From: Aureococcus anophagefferens
Lineage: Eukaryota > Sar > Pelagophyceae > Pelagomonadales > Pelagomonadaceae
Reading direction: 5' to 3'
Length of the DNA stretch: 64,000 bases
Assembly (NCBI RefSeq): GCF_000186865.1
Contig: NW_008705567.1
Coordinates: 1,739,057-1,803,056 of the forward strand
In this document: positions 48,207 through 58,020 of the stretch, one piece after another
Position numbering within the stretch: position 1 is the stretch's first letter
Layout of the letters: each line of letters begins with the position of its first letter
Notes under the pieces: model-generated
Databases searched by the model: none
What the model was told of the DNA's origin: nothing
Seen by the model: only the letters and a program-made list of their open reading frames with translations
Program-made: the position numbers and the translations under genes

Positions 48207-50974
48207 TCACTTGGCGGCGGCGTCGAGCTTGCCGTCGGTCTTGGCCTCGGGGTAGATGGCCTGCCTGAGCGCGTCGCACTGCTGCGCGCGGGTCTGGGGC
48301 CCGTTCTTCGCCATGCCCTTGATGCAGTAGCAGGTGACGTTGCCCGTGGCGTCGCCGACGACGAGGACGGGCGCGTTCTTCGCGAAGAGCACGGCCGTGG
48401 AGCCGGCCTTGGACTCCGTCGACGGCGGCGCGTCGCCGTCGTCGCCGCCGTCCGCCGCGGCGGCCGCGCCGTCCGCGGCGCCGTCCGCGGCCTCCTCCGC
48501 GGCGACCTCGAGCGGCAGGTCGCCGTCCGCCGGCGCCGCCGTGAACTGGCGCACCACGGGGTCCAGCGTCGACTGGTCCAGGTCCCAGATCTCGATGCGG
48601 CCGTCGCCCGCGACGGACGCGAAGATCGTCGACCGGTGCGGGCTCCACGCGACCTGGGCAGCAAAAGGGTGATTCAACGTCGCTTCAACGTGAGTGTTCC
48701 GCGCGCGCGCGTTCCGGAAAAAACATCCACGCTTCGAGACCGTTCCGAGAGATGATCGCTCGTCCAAAAATCAGCCGAAACGAGTGGAAAACGGCCGAGA
48801 TCGGAGCCTTTGAAGTTGGGAATTTCACTCTCTTTTGCTGCCCTGCACGCGACGTCGTGGACGACGTCGCTGAGGTCCACGGAGTGGAAGGAGTGGGCCG
48901 GCGCCGCGTCCTTCTGGCTCCAGAGCTTCACGGTCCAGTCCGCGGAGCAGGACAGGAACGCGGGCGCCCAGAAGGGCGAGCAGCGGATGCGGTAGACGGG
49001 CCCCGTGTGGCCCGCGTACGTCTCGAGGTACTGCTCGTTGTAGGAGCAGGAGCAGCGGTGGAGCAGGCCGTCCTCCGTGCCCGCCAGGTAGATGGCCGCG
49101 TCGTCGTGGGGGAAGTCGAAGCAGAGGCCGCTCGCCTGCCGGGAGATGACGCCCTCGGAGTCGCCGACGCGCTTGAGGACCATGAGCGTCGACTCCTCGA
49201 GGCCCTTCTTCATGGACCACTCGACGACGCGGCCGTCCGTGGAGATGGACACGAGGCTCTCGCCGCGCTCCGTGCCCTTGTCGACCCACTGGACCTGCCA
49301 GACGGGGTCCATGTGCTTGCCCGGCGTGTGCTCGCTGTCGAGCACGGGCGTCGCGAGCACGCCCTGCTCCTCGCGGCGCACGTTGAAGATGGCCACCGTG
49401 CCGTCGTGCATGCCCACGGCGAGGAGGTGGGGCGTGTTCTTCGAGAAGTCGACGGCCGTGCAGCCCGACGGGAGCGAGAGCACGCGCTCGGGGTAGACGG
49501 GGTTCCGCAACGACCAGAACAGCACGAGGCCGCCCTTGGGCGCCGCGTAGGAGAAGCCGCCGTAGCCCACGGCGAGCACGTCCTCGTTGACCGTGTTCCA
49601 GGACATGGCCGTCACGCAGCGGCCGCGCGTCATCGGCGCGTTCCACGCCCAGAGCATCTCGAGCGACGCGCCCGGCGCGCCCTCGTCGTGGTCGCCCTCG
49701 ACGACCTCCTCGGCCTTGGCCGCCTCCGCCGGCTCCGCGGCGACGGCCTCGCCCTCGCCGCCCTCCTCGCCCGCGGCCTCCGCGGGCTCGGGCTCCTCGC
49801 CGAAGAGCGCGGCGTTCTCCTCCTCCTCCTCGGCCTCCTCGAGCGCCTCCTCGACGAGGGCCGCGCCGCCGGCGCCCTCCGTCGCGCTCAGGTGGTCCCG
49901 GTACTGGAGCTGCTTGTGGTGGAACAGGTTCTGCTGCACGCAGCGCTCCATCGTCGCGAGCGACGCCGCGAGCTCGCGCGACTCGAGCACCTTGACCGCG
50001 TGCTGCGCCAAAAGCACCTGCTCCTCGCCGCTCAGGTGCTTCGGCGGCGGCGGCGGCGGCGGCGGCGGCGCGGCCGCCGCGGCCTTGTCCTTGGCGAAGA
50101 GCGTCAGGGGCTTCGGCGGCGGCTTGGCGACCCTGGCCTCGGAGACGTCGAGGAGGAAGTCGGGCGCCGCGAGCGCGACGGACACGGTCTTCGTCATCTC
50201 CGCGTTGATGAGCGACGACAGCTGCGTGCCGCCGCTCTTCTTGCCGCGGCCCGACGACGCGCCCGCCGCGCCCACGGTCTCGTCCTCCTCGGCCTGGTCC
50301 GCCAACGCGCGCGACTGCGCCTCGTTCGCGTCGTAGATGTCCCAGACGCTCGACTCGCAGCCGACGGACGTCGTCGTCGGCGGCTGCACCATGACCTCGG
50401 CGTCCTTCTGGGCGTGGTTCAGGGTCTGGGCGTGGCGGATGACGTAGCGGTCGCTCGACGCGCGGCCCGCGACCATCGCGTCGTAGGCCGCGTTCCGCTC
50501 CTCGACCTTGGCCTTGCCCGAGAAGTCCGTGGCGACGCAGAAGCCGCTGATGTGGAGCAGCGTCTCCGTGGCCGACTCGTGGAGCTGCATGACGACGGGC
50601 ACGTTCTCCGGCTTGGCGTTCTCGTCCTCGAACTCGTCCTCGCTGTCCTCGAGCGACGCCTCCGGGTCGCCCTCGGACGCCTCGCTGCCCTCGCTCGGCG
50701 AGTCGACGCTGCTCGCCAGCTCCTCGGCCTGGGCGACGGCGAGCGACGGCGTCTCGGCCCGCGTGCTCAATAGCAGGGGCAGCGGCGTCAGGTCGAAGCC
50801 GTCCTCGATGACGCGCACCTGGACCATGCGCCCGGCGTCGCCGCCGCCGCTGCCGCTCGCGCCGGCGCCGGCGCCCCGGCCCTTGGCGCCGCTCGCCGCG
50901 GCCTTGCCGCGCGCGCCGGCGCCGCCGCGGGCCGCCGGCTTCGGCGCCATCGTCTTGCGGATGCCGGGCTTCAT
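48207..50974 (-). CDS. DNAI4: Axonemal dynein intermediate chain, IC138/DNAI4 (WDR78) type
   Basis: Two exons, 50974-48854 and 48653-48207, give 855 residues. The N-terminal half is charged and low-complexity, with a Lys/Ala/Gly start, acidic tracts, a nine-Pro run and a Glu-rich segment. The WD40 propeller starts near residue 455: LWAWNAPMTRGRCVTAMSWN, VLAVGYGGFSYAAPKGGLVL and FWSLRNPVYPERVLSLPSG closely follow the DNAI4 family. TYAGHTGPVYRIRCSPFWAP and FLSCSADWTVKLWSQ are later blades. Splicing joins SDVVHDVA to WSPHRSTIFASVAGDGRIEI, completing another blade. IC138-type chains regulate inner-arm dynein I1/f, so this implies a flagellum. The C-terminus has an acidic Ala-rich tail. Confidence 0.88.
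48654..48853 (-). mobile_element. Family-A introner in DNAI4 (200 nt, GT-AG)
   Basis: A 192-bp element between perfect 8-bp duplications GTCGCGTG (48853-48846 and 48653-48646). Inverted ends are CAGGGCAGCAAAAGAGAG and CACCCTTTTGCTGCCCAG. The GT of the upstream duplication is the donor and the terminal CAG the acceptor. Removal joins VVHD to VAWSPHRS in phase 0. Internal sequence is nearly identical to the other two family-A copies and in the same orientation to its gene. Confidence 0.95.
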
Positions 50975-51079
50975 CGTCGTTGCGCCGCTCGAAGGCAGCC
51001 CAGCCTCGGGCCGCTAGGGTTGCGCGCCGTATCCATCTCCGAGGTTCGTGTTTACCATCGCCGCCGGGGGTCGCCGCCC

Positions 51080-52231
51080 TCAGGGCAGGAGCCCGCCGAA
51101 GCTCCGCGGGTCCTCGGCGGCGAGGTTCGCGAAGATGGCCTTGAGCTCGGCCTGCTGCTGCGCCGTGAGGTTCTTCGACGGCGCGCGGCAGGCCGGCGAG
51201 TCGAAGATGCCCTTCTCCGCGAGCGCGAGCTTGACGGACTGGGTCCAGCCGTAGGGCGTCACCGCGCGGAAGAACTTGCGGCTCGCCGCCTGGAGGTGGT
51301 GGGCGTCCGCGGCGTCGCCGCCGTAGAACTTGTCGGCGATGCGCGCGTGGAGGGGCGCGAGCACGCTGAAGGACAGCGAGATCGCGCCGAACGTCTCGCG
51401 CGGGTGGTACGGCAGGTACGCGAGCGTCTGGGCCTCGAAGCCCGGCATGAAGGCGAGGGCGCCCGACGGATCGGCGTCGCAGCAGTCGCCGTACTCCCAC
51501 ATGTTGCCGTCGCTGAACTTCATGCCCGCGAGCGTCGGGATGAGCGGCTTCGCCGCCGCGAAGAACTCCGACGGCTTCGTCGCCACGCCCGTGGCCATGG
51601 GGAAGTGGTAGTAGAGGAAGGGCGTGCGCGGCGCGGCGCCCGCGATAAACGCGCAGTACTCCGCGAGCTGGGCCGCGCCGCCGCACTTGAAGAAGCGCGG
51701 CGCCATCGCGGAGACGCCCGCGCACCCCAGCCGCTCCGCGTGCGCCGCGAGCCGCGCCGCGTCGACCGTCGAGTCGCAGCCGACGTGGACGACGATCTTC
51801 AGGCCGTGCAGGTCGCCGGCGCGCTTCCAGGCCGCCGCGAGCCGCTCGCGCTCCTCGACGCTCAGCGACATCGACTCGCCCGACGTCCCGTTGACGAAGA
51901 CGCCCGCGCAGCCCTCCTTGGCGAGGTGCGCGGCGTACTTGTTCACGTTCGTCGTCGTCACCGCGCCGTCGGCGCCGAACTCCGTCACCGACGCGCACCA
52001 CTGGCCGCTGAAGGTCTCGGGGTGCGACTCGCAGAGGGCCGTGGTCGTGACGCCCGCGGCGGCGGCCGCCGCGGCGGCGACGGCCGCGTAGTTCGCGTGT
52101 TTGGTGTGGTGGCGCGCAGCGACGACCAGTGCGGGCGCCGCATGGCTCGAGAGCGCGCGCGCGCGGCGGAAATGCCGCGCGAATGGGCGTCCGAGGCGAG
52201 CACTCATCATCGCTTCTGAGAATTGCCTCAT
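51080..52231 (-). CDS. N-acetylneuraminate lyase-like aldolase (DHDPS/NAL superfamily)
   Basis: A 383-residue protein. After a 65-residue Ala/Arg-rich leader with a hydrophobic Ala run (possible organelle targeting), a TIM-barrel lyase begins. Motifs: GVFVNGTSGESMSLSVEER (the GTSGE carboxylate-binding loop at 115-119), FLYYHFPMATGV with Tyr at 207-208, and AGMKFSDGNMWEYGD with the Schiff-base Lys at 238. YYHFP-TG and GMKFS favour sialic-acid lyase over dihydrodipicolinate synthase, but the exact keto-acid substrate is not certain. The start could be Met1, Met8 or Met9. It ends LAAEDPRSFGGLLP. Confidence 0.82.
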   Translation of the reverse strand: MRQFSEAMMSARLGRPFARHFRRARALSSHAAPALVVAARHHTKHANYAAVAAAAAAAAGVTTTALCESHPETFSGQWCASVTEFGADGAVTTTNVNKYAAHLAKEGCAGVFVNGTSGESMSLSVEERERLAAAWKRAGDLHGLKIVVHVGCDSTVDAARLAAHAERLGCAGVSAMAPRFFKCGGAAQLAEYCAFIAGAAPRTPFLYYHFPMATGVATKPSEFFAAAKPLIPTLAGMKFSDGNMWEYGDCCDADPSGALAFMPGFEAQTLAYLPYHPRETFGAISLSFSVLAPLHARIADKFYGGDAADAHHLQAASRKFFRAVTPYGWTQSVKLALAEKGIFDSPACRAPSKNLTAQQQAELKAIFANLAAEDPRSFGGLLP

Positions 52232-52269
52232 GAGCTCAAGAAGCCGGCGTTGAGCGAGCTGGCCTCATT

Positions 52270-52974
52270 ATGAGCTGTCAAATCCTGCGATTTGTGGCCC
52301 TATTCTCCGTCGCTAGCGCGCTCGTGGCGCCGCAGGCGTCGCAGCTCCGAAGCGTGCGACGATTCGCCGAGGAGGGCGCCGCGAAGCCGCCGCCGCCGCC
52401 GCCCGCGCCGCCCGCGCCGCCGCCGCCGCCGCCGCCGCCCGTCGCCGAGGCCCCACCGCCGCCGCCCGCGGCGAAGCCGAAGCCGCCGCCGCCGCCCGCG
52501 CCGCAGCCGACGTCCTACGTCGAGGCCGAGGCCTGGGCCCTCGAGCAGTGCACCATCGGCGAGTACGCCAAGGCGGCGGACCTCTTCGAGCAGGCGCTCA
52601 AGCTGCCGGGCGACGACTACGACGTGCGCCGCGTGAGCGCCAAGGCGTCGCCCGTCGGCGGCGCGCCCGTGCTCCGCGACCTCGAGCGCGTCGAGTTCCC
52701 GTCCGTGCTCCAGCAGCAGACCGCGCACTACAACATCGCGTGCTGCAAGGCGAAGATCGGCGAGACCGTCGCCGCGCTCGACGCGCTCGAGATGGCCTTC
52801 TCCCTCGGCTTCGACGACTTCGCGCTCTGCAAGAAGGAGACGGACTTCGTGGGCATGTCCGACGACGTCGACCGGCTGCTCGCCAAGTACAAGCCCAAGA
52901 ACCCGCTCACGGGCTTCATGGGCCTCGTCGAGAAGCTGACGGACGAGGCGAAGAAGACCGTCGACTTCAAGTAG
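52270..52974 (+). CDS. Plastid-type TPR-like protein with polyproline linker
   Basis: A 234-residue protein. The start MSCQILRFVALFSVASALVAPQ is a signal peptide with an A-L-V-A-P cleavage region typical of heterokont plastid precursors, followed by a short Arg-rich transit segment. Residues 38-80 are a Pro/Ala run. Residues 85-215 contain TPR-like helices (AEAWALEQCTIGEYAKAADL, TAHYNIACCKAKIGETVAAL, ALEMAFSLGFDDFALC) followed by KKETDFVGMSDDVDRLLAKY. TPRs bind partner proteins, and plant/algal homologues are plastid photosystem or Calvin-cycle assembly factors, though this one is not assigned. Divergent from the lyase gene by 38 nt. Confidence 0.65.
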   Translation: MSCQILRFVALFSVASALVAPQASQLRSVRRFAEEGAAKPPPPPPAPPAPPPPPPPPVAEAPPPPPAAKPKPPPPPAPQPTSYVEAEAWALEQCTIGEYAKAADLFEQALKLPGDDYDVRRVSAKASPVGGAPVLRDLERVEFPSVLQQQTAHYNIACCKAKIGETVAALDALEMAFSLGFDDFALCKKETDFVGMSDDVDRLLAKYKPKNPLTGFMGLVEKLTDEAKKTVDFK

Positions 52975-53020
52975 GCTAACGGGCGTCCGACGGCGTAGTA
53001 GTTTTAGCGGGGACGCGGCC

Positions 53021-54557
53021 CTAGAGGATGTACTTGGACAGGTCCGACTGGATGAGGAGGTCGTCGACCTTGCCCTCGACGTAGGCCTTGTCCACGGTGA
53101 CGAGGTCGCCGGGCTTGTAGTCGCAGGCGTTGAAGGAGATGTCGTCGATGATGCGCTCGATGCACGTGTGGAGGCGCCGCGCGCCGATGTTCTCGATGGT
53201 GCGGTTCGCGAGCGACGCGACGCGCGCGATCTCGCGGATCGCGCAGTCCGTGAACTCGAGCATGACGTTCTCCGTCGCTAAGAGCGCGCGCTGCTGGGCG
53301 ATCAAATTCGTCTCCGGCTCCGTGAGGATGCGGTGCATGTCCGCCTCCGTCAAAGCGTCCAGCTCCACACGGATGGGCAGCCGGCCCTGGAGCTCCGCGA
53401 GCAAATCGCTCGGCTTCGCCTGGTGGAACGCGCCGGACGCGATGAAGAGGATGTAGTCCGTGTCGACGTTGCCGTACTTCGTCGAGATCGTCGAGCCCTC
53501 GATCAAGGGCAGCAAATCGCGCTGCACGCCCTCGGCCGACGCGTCCGCGCCGCGGTAGTCGGACGCGTTGACGATCTTGTCGATCTCGTCGATGAAGACG
53601 ATGCCGCTCTCCTCGACGGCCGCGACGGCCTCCTTGTGGATGTCGACGCCCTCGAGGAGCTTGTCGAGCTCCTGCTCCTCGATGAGGGGCCGCGCCTCGC
53701 GGATGGACATGCGCTTGCGCTCGGATCGGCCCTTGCCCTGCTGCGCGAGCGCGTTGAACCGGCCGAGGAAGTCGTTGATCGAGATGGGGTTGTTCTGGTC
53801 GAGCTGGATGACGCCGCCGGGCGGCTGCGCGCCCGGCTGCGCCGCCGGCAGGTCCACGTCGATCTGGCGGTCGTCGAGCACGCCCTTGCGCAGCATCTCG
53901 CGGAAGGACGACTGCGTCGCCTGCGCCGCGTTGAGCCCCGTGAGCGTGTCGAGGATGCGGCCCTCGACGAGGCGCCGCGCCTCCTCGCGGAACTGCTCGG
54001 CCTTCTTCTTGCGCGTCAGCGTGATGGACGCCTCGACGAGGTCGCGGATGATCTGGTCCACGTCGCGGCCGTGGAAGCCCACCTCCGTGAATTTCGTCGC
54101 CTCGACCTTGATGAACGGCGCCTGCGCGAGTTTGGACAGGCGCCGCGCGATCTCCGTCTTGCCGCAGCCCGTGGGGCCGATCATGAGGATGTTCTTCGGC
54201 ACGATCTCCGCCTTGAGCTCCTCGCCGAGGAGCTGCCGCCGCCACCGATTCCGCAGCGCGATCGCGACCGCGCCTAAGCGTTCAATGTCGAGCGCCGCGC
54301 GCGCGCGCGCAGAAGGGGGACGCGGTCGCCGCACGCTTCGCCGCGCTCTGGCCGACGATGTGCTTGTCCAGCTCGTCGACGATCGCCCGGGGCGTCATCG
54401 TGTCGAAGGACGCCGCGGGCGCGTCCGACGACGACGCCACGGCGCTGGGGGCGGCGGCCTTGACCGACTCCGACGTCTCGGAGAAGGCGCGGGCCCAGCG
54501 GGACGACGACGTCCGCCGCGCCGTCGCGGAGGAGAGGGCCTTGCTCAGGTTGAGCAT
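53021..54557 (-). CDS. hslU: HslU (ClpY) AAA+ ATPase of the mitochondrial HslVU protease
   Basis: Two exons, 54557-54335 and 54273-53021, around a 61-nt GT-AG intron, give 491 residues. The leader (LNLSKALSSATARRTSSSRW) is a mitochondrial presequence. MTPRAIVDELDKHIVGQSAAKR continues across the splice into AVAIALRNRWRRQLL, exactly the HslU order. Walker A is GPTGCGKT at about 107-114, the pore motif GFHGRDVDQII follows (VEATKFTEVGFHG), then the intermediate domain, and Walker B is IVFIDEIDK. Sensor and arginine-finger region: LQGRLPIRVELDAL. The C-terminus LSKYIL matches the tail that docks into HslV. It unfolds proteins for the HslV peptidase, which is not in this window. Confidence 0.94.
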
Positions 54558-54835
54558 CCTTGGGCTTCCCGGGCCGTCAGAGGCGGCTCCTTCTTCAGGC
54601 GGCCAGCACGAAGGCGCCGCAGCTGAGATGCGCCGCGCGGCTTGCGGCAAGATGGGCGGCAAGGTTTGGCGCGACGCTGTGTTGAGGCGAGAATTGCGGG
54701 ACCGAGACGCCGACGGCCGTCGGCGCCGTCGAACAGCGGCGCGCTCCACGGGCCCGCGCGCCGTGCGACACAACAACCCCCATAAATCACCTCTAGACCA
54801 CTCTCCTGAAACCCCTAAACCACGCGCCGTAAAAA

Positions 54836-56917
54836 ATGTCCGTCGTCTCGAGCAGCGACGCCGGCGGGCCCTGGGGCTACGACAAGCGGCAGCAGCTCGC
54901 CGCGCGCGTCACGGAGCTCAACGCCGAGGGCCTGCGGCGCGTGCTCGTGCTCATCTTCGGCGACGCGCCCATGCGGCCCAACGACGAGTTCACGGTCGAC
55001 TTCGAGCGCCTCGACGCGCCGATCTGCGACGTGCTGGACGACTACGTCGGCGCGGCGGCGGACGACCGCGCGTTCCGCCGCGCGCGCGCGGCCCTGGGGC
55101 TCGACGCGTCGCCGCCGCGCGACGTCGCGCCCCTGCCGGACAGCCCCGCGCCCAAGGCGCCCGCGCCGGCGCCGGCGCCCGCGGCGGCGGAAGCGCCGGA
55201 ACCGTCGCCCTCGAAGAAGCGCGGCCACCGGGAGGTCGAGATGCTCTCGGCGGGCCCCCCTCCCTCCAAGTTCGTCAAGAAGAAGAAGGTCGACCCCGCG
55301 GTCAAGGCCGCCGCGGACGCGAAGAAGAAGGCCGAGGCCAAGGCCAAGGCGGAAGCGAGGGCGAAGGCGAAGGCGGAAGCCGAGGCCAAGGCCGCCGAGG
55401 CCAAGCGCCAGGCCAAGGCCAAAGCCGAGGCCGAGGCCGCCGAGGCCAAGCGCCGGGCCGAGGCCGAGGCCGCGGCCGAGGAGGCGAAGCGGAAGGCGAA
55501 GGAGGAGAAGGCGAAGAAGGCGCGCGAGGCCAAGGAGGCGCGCGAGGCCGACGCGCCGGCGGACGAGGCCCTGGCGCGCATGGCCCTGCTCCAGGCCGCG
55601 GCCAAGGCCACGTTCGGCGCGCTGCCCGCGCGGCTCGAGGTCCGGGGCGGCGGCGGCTACGAGGCGGCGTCGGTCATCGCGCAGGCGAAGCGCGGCGCGA
55701 GCCACCGGCACCTCGCCCTCTTCGACGGCGACCTGAGCCTCCAGTGGCTCGACGCGTCGGGCCCCCGCAAGGCCAAGTGGCGCGCGGTCGACGCCGCGCG
55801 GGCCGCGCCGTCGGCCGCGGGCGTCGGCCCCGCTACCTGCGACGCCGTGCTCTCCTGGCTCGTGTCCCTCGACGTCGCCGAGCCCCTGCTCCACATGGAC
55901 CCGCACCTGCGCACGCTCCTGCCGCGCCACGTCGCCAAGTGCCGCGACCTGCCCGGCGGGTCGACGCTCCAGCGGTGCCGCGACCGCCTCGCGCGCCGCG
56001 CGTACGTCGACGCGGGCCACTTCGCCGCGGACGTGCGCGCCGTCCACGCCACGGTCCTCGCCCTCTGCGCCAAGACGCCGCCGCCGTCCTGGCGCGCCGA
56101 CGGCGGCACCGCGCGGCGATCCGGCCCGGACCTCGAGACGATCCTCCACTGCGCGCAGGTCTTCGCGTCCGCCTTCGAGACCAAGTGGGCCGCGGTCCTC
56201 GCGACTTCCTCGTCGGCACCCGGCGGGCCCGACGCGCGCGCCGCGGCGGCGGCCTGGCGCGCCGAGCGGTCGCGCGCGCCCGCGGCCGCGGCCGCGGACG
56301 TCGCCGGCGGCGCGGTCCCCGCCCGGGAGGCCGCGCTCGGCCGGGCCGTCGAGGTCTACTGGGACGGCGAGGACGAGTGGTTCCGGGGCGTCCTCGCCAA
56401 GTACCGCGACCGCGACGACAAGCACTGGTGCGACTACGACGACGGCACGTCCGAGTGGATCCGCCTCGCGGACCACGCGGTCCGCCTCGCGACGGGCGAC
56501 GCGGCCGTGGGGGCGCCGCCCGCCGGCGACGGCGACGGCGGCGACGACGCGGCGGCGGGGGGCGTGTCCTGCCAGAAGCTCGGCATGCTCGTCTGGGCCA
56601 AGTCGGGCGCGTACCCGTGGTGGCCCGGCGAGGTCTGCCTCCAGACCGTCGACGAGATCATGGACGCGTTCCCGCCGGGCGCGGGCGGCGACGGCGCCCA
56701 CGCGCGCAAGTGCACGGTCCTCTACTTTGGGGAGACCCAGTTCGACATGGTCGAGCCCGAGAGCCGCGTCCGGCCCTTCGACGCCGCGAACCCGCGCGAG
56801 CTCGCCAAGGTCAAGCCCCCGGCGGACCTCAAGCTCGCCATCAAGCTCGCCATCGCCCGGTCCAAGGAGCTCCGGGCCTCGGGCGCGGACGACGACGGGG
56901 GGAGCCTCGCGCTCTAA
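54836..56917 (+). CDS. NET-bromodomain-like-Tudor-PWWP chromatin reader
   Basis: A 693-residue intronless protein. An N-terminal NET (extra-terminal) domain spans residues 16-70 (QQLAARVTELNAEGLRRVLV, FTVDFERLDAPICDVLDDYV). Then come a Pro/Ala linker, a basic KKRGHREVE patch and a 90-residue Lys/Ala/Glu helix. Residues 350-465 look like a degenerate bromodomain (STLQRCRDRLARRAYVDAGH, HFAADVRAVHATVLALC, QVFASAFETKWA). Near 500-548 a Tudor-like fold occurs (GRAVEVYWDGEDEWFRGVL, HWCDYDDGTSEWIRL) and near 578-650 a PWWP domain (LGMLVWAKSGAYPWWPGEV). PWWP and Tudor read methylated histones; NET binds short basic peptides. A multivalent transcription co-regulator is inferred. Confidence 0.8.
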   Translation: MSVVSSSDAGGPWGYDKRQQLAARVTELNAEGLRRVLVLIFGDAPMRPNDEFTVDFERLDAPICDVLDDYVGAAADDRAFRRARAALGLDASPPRDVAPLPDSPAPKAPAPAPAPAAAEAPEPSPSKKRGHREVEMLSAGPPPSKFVKKKKVDPAVKAAADAKKKAEAKAKAEARAKAKAEAEAKAAEAKRQAKAKAEAEAAEAKRRAEAEAAAEEAKRKAKEEKAKKAREAKEAREADAPADEALARMALLQAAAKATFGALPARLEVRGGGGYEAASVIAQAKRGASHRHLALFDGDLSLQWLDASGPRKAKWRAVDAARAAPSAAGVGPATCDAVLSWLVSLDVAEPLLHMDPHLRTLLPRHVAKCRDLPGGSTLQRCRDRLARRAYVDAGHFAADVRAVHATVLALCAKTPPPSWRADGGTARRSGPDLETILHCAQVFASAFETKWAAVLATSSSAPGGPDARAAAAAWRAERSRAPAAAAADVAGGAVPAREAALGRAVEVYWDGEDEWFRGVLAKYRDRDDKHWCDYDDGTSEWIRLADHAVRLATGDAAVGAPPAGDGDGGDDAAAGGVSCQKLGMLVWAKSGAYPWWPGEVCLQTVDEIMDAFPPGAGGDGAHARKCTVLYFGETQFDMVEPESRVRPFDAANPRELAKVKPPADLKLAIKLAIARSKELRASGADDDGGSLAL

Positions 56918-57562
56918 GGCGCTTTCGTGCAGAGGGCTGTGTGCAGACGTCGGGGGCTCGCGTCTCGCGTCCGAGCGCCGGCCACAGCCACTGCCAGCCT
57001 GGACCGAGCGCCCGGGCCGCGGACGGGTCCCGTGGCACCCGCCTCCGTGTCCCAAAAACCCCCGGCGACGGCGCCGCGGGTTCCGCGAGAGCGCCCTGAG
57101 CGAAGCGAGGGCGCGCCGAAGCGTCCGGAGCGAAGCGAGGGCGCGCCGAAGTCCGTGGTGGGTCCCGTGGAAGTCCGTGGAAGGATTCGCAGAAAAAACT
57201 CACCGCCCTCATCACCCGGTGCGTCGCCGCGCGCCGCCCATGCGCAAAAACACTCCCGTCCCGTTCCTCGGCACCCAACGAGCCGCCTCCGACCGGTCTG
57301 CGAACGTTCGTCGCCTCGGACGCCTTCTCCCTTCGCTCGCTTCCGTGACCCGCCGAAGCGGCGCGTCGCACGCGTTCGCCTCATCGTCGCTCGGGGCGGC
57401 GGGCGCTCGCGCTCGGAGGGCGTCGCCGTCGCGTCGGGGCGCCGCGGCCCGGTGACCCGGGCCGGCCGCGCGAGGCGCGGCGGCGAACGGCCCCCCGCCG
57501 CGATTATCGCGCCGGCATCGCGCCGCGCGCCTCACCCCGTCTCCCCGCGTCGCAGTCGCACG
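56918..57562. other. Intergenic region with a 24-bp duplicated repeat, 645 nt
   Basis: Lies between the chromatin-reader stop and the start of a small membrane protein on the same strand. GAGCGAAGCGAGGGCGCGCC plus GAAG occurs at 57098-57121 and 57128-57151, 30 bp apart, followed by GTCCGTGG copies. The rest is GC-rich unique sequence; a long open frame through it in the downstream gene's frame is Arg/Pro-rich and is not supported as protein. Promoter elements are not recognisable. Confidence 0.5.
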
Positions 57563-57934
57563 ATGATCTCTCCGGACATGTACCTCAAAGTCTTCATGGG
57601 CTCGATGCTCATGTACAGCGTCCAGATGATGTTCCTGCCCAAGAAGCTCAACGACGACCACTTCGCGGCGCCGCTCACGCCGACCGCGGAGTTCTTCCTC
57701 CGCGGCGGTTCCTGCGGCTACCTCGCGATGGTCTACTGCATGACCAAGCTCCCGACGGAGGAGGCGCTCACGGTCGCCTTCGCCGTGTCGTTCGCGTGCG
57801 GCTGCCTCTACCCGTGGAACGCGAAGTTCGGCCTCTTCCAGGAGAAGATGAAGGTCAAGTACCCGATGCACTACGTGCCCGAGCTCCTCATGCTCTCGCT
57901 CACGGCCGCCGGCGCCTACTGCAAGTTCGCCTAA
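57563..57934 (+). CDS. Small multi-pass membrane protein, unknown
   Basis: A 123-residue protein starting MISPDMYLKVFMGSMLMYSV. Three to four hydrophobic segments: VFMGSMLMYSVQMMFL, FFLRGGSCGYLAMVYC, ALTVAFAVSFACGCLYP and PELLMLSLTAAGAYC. The unusual Met richness and the lack of charged residues in the helices point to a small integral membrane protein. The name and organelle are unknown. Codon bias is strongly coding, and no family is recognised. The frame is open for hundreds of bases upstream with non-protein-like composition, so this Met is the sensible start. Confidence 0.65.
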   Translation: MISPDMYLKVFMGSMLMYSVQMMFLPKKLNDDHFAAPLTPTAEFFLRGGSCGYLAMVYCMTKLPTEEALTVAFAVSFACGCLYPWNAKFGLFQEKMKVKYPMHYVPELLMLSLTAAGAYCKFA

Positions 57935-58020
57935 GCCCGCCGAGCGACGCGCGCGCGCGAAGCCCGCCGCCGCGACCCCCGGGCGCCTACGAGAGGCGCC
58001 GGCCTAAGAACCAACGTCCC

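Noticed and set aside
48825..52001. A 1,058-residue frame over DNAI4
   Set aside because: Shadow frame; the DNAI4 frame has WD40 blades and a good splice junction.
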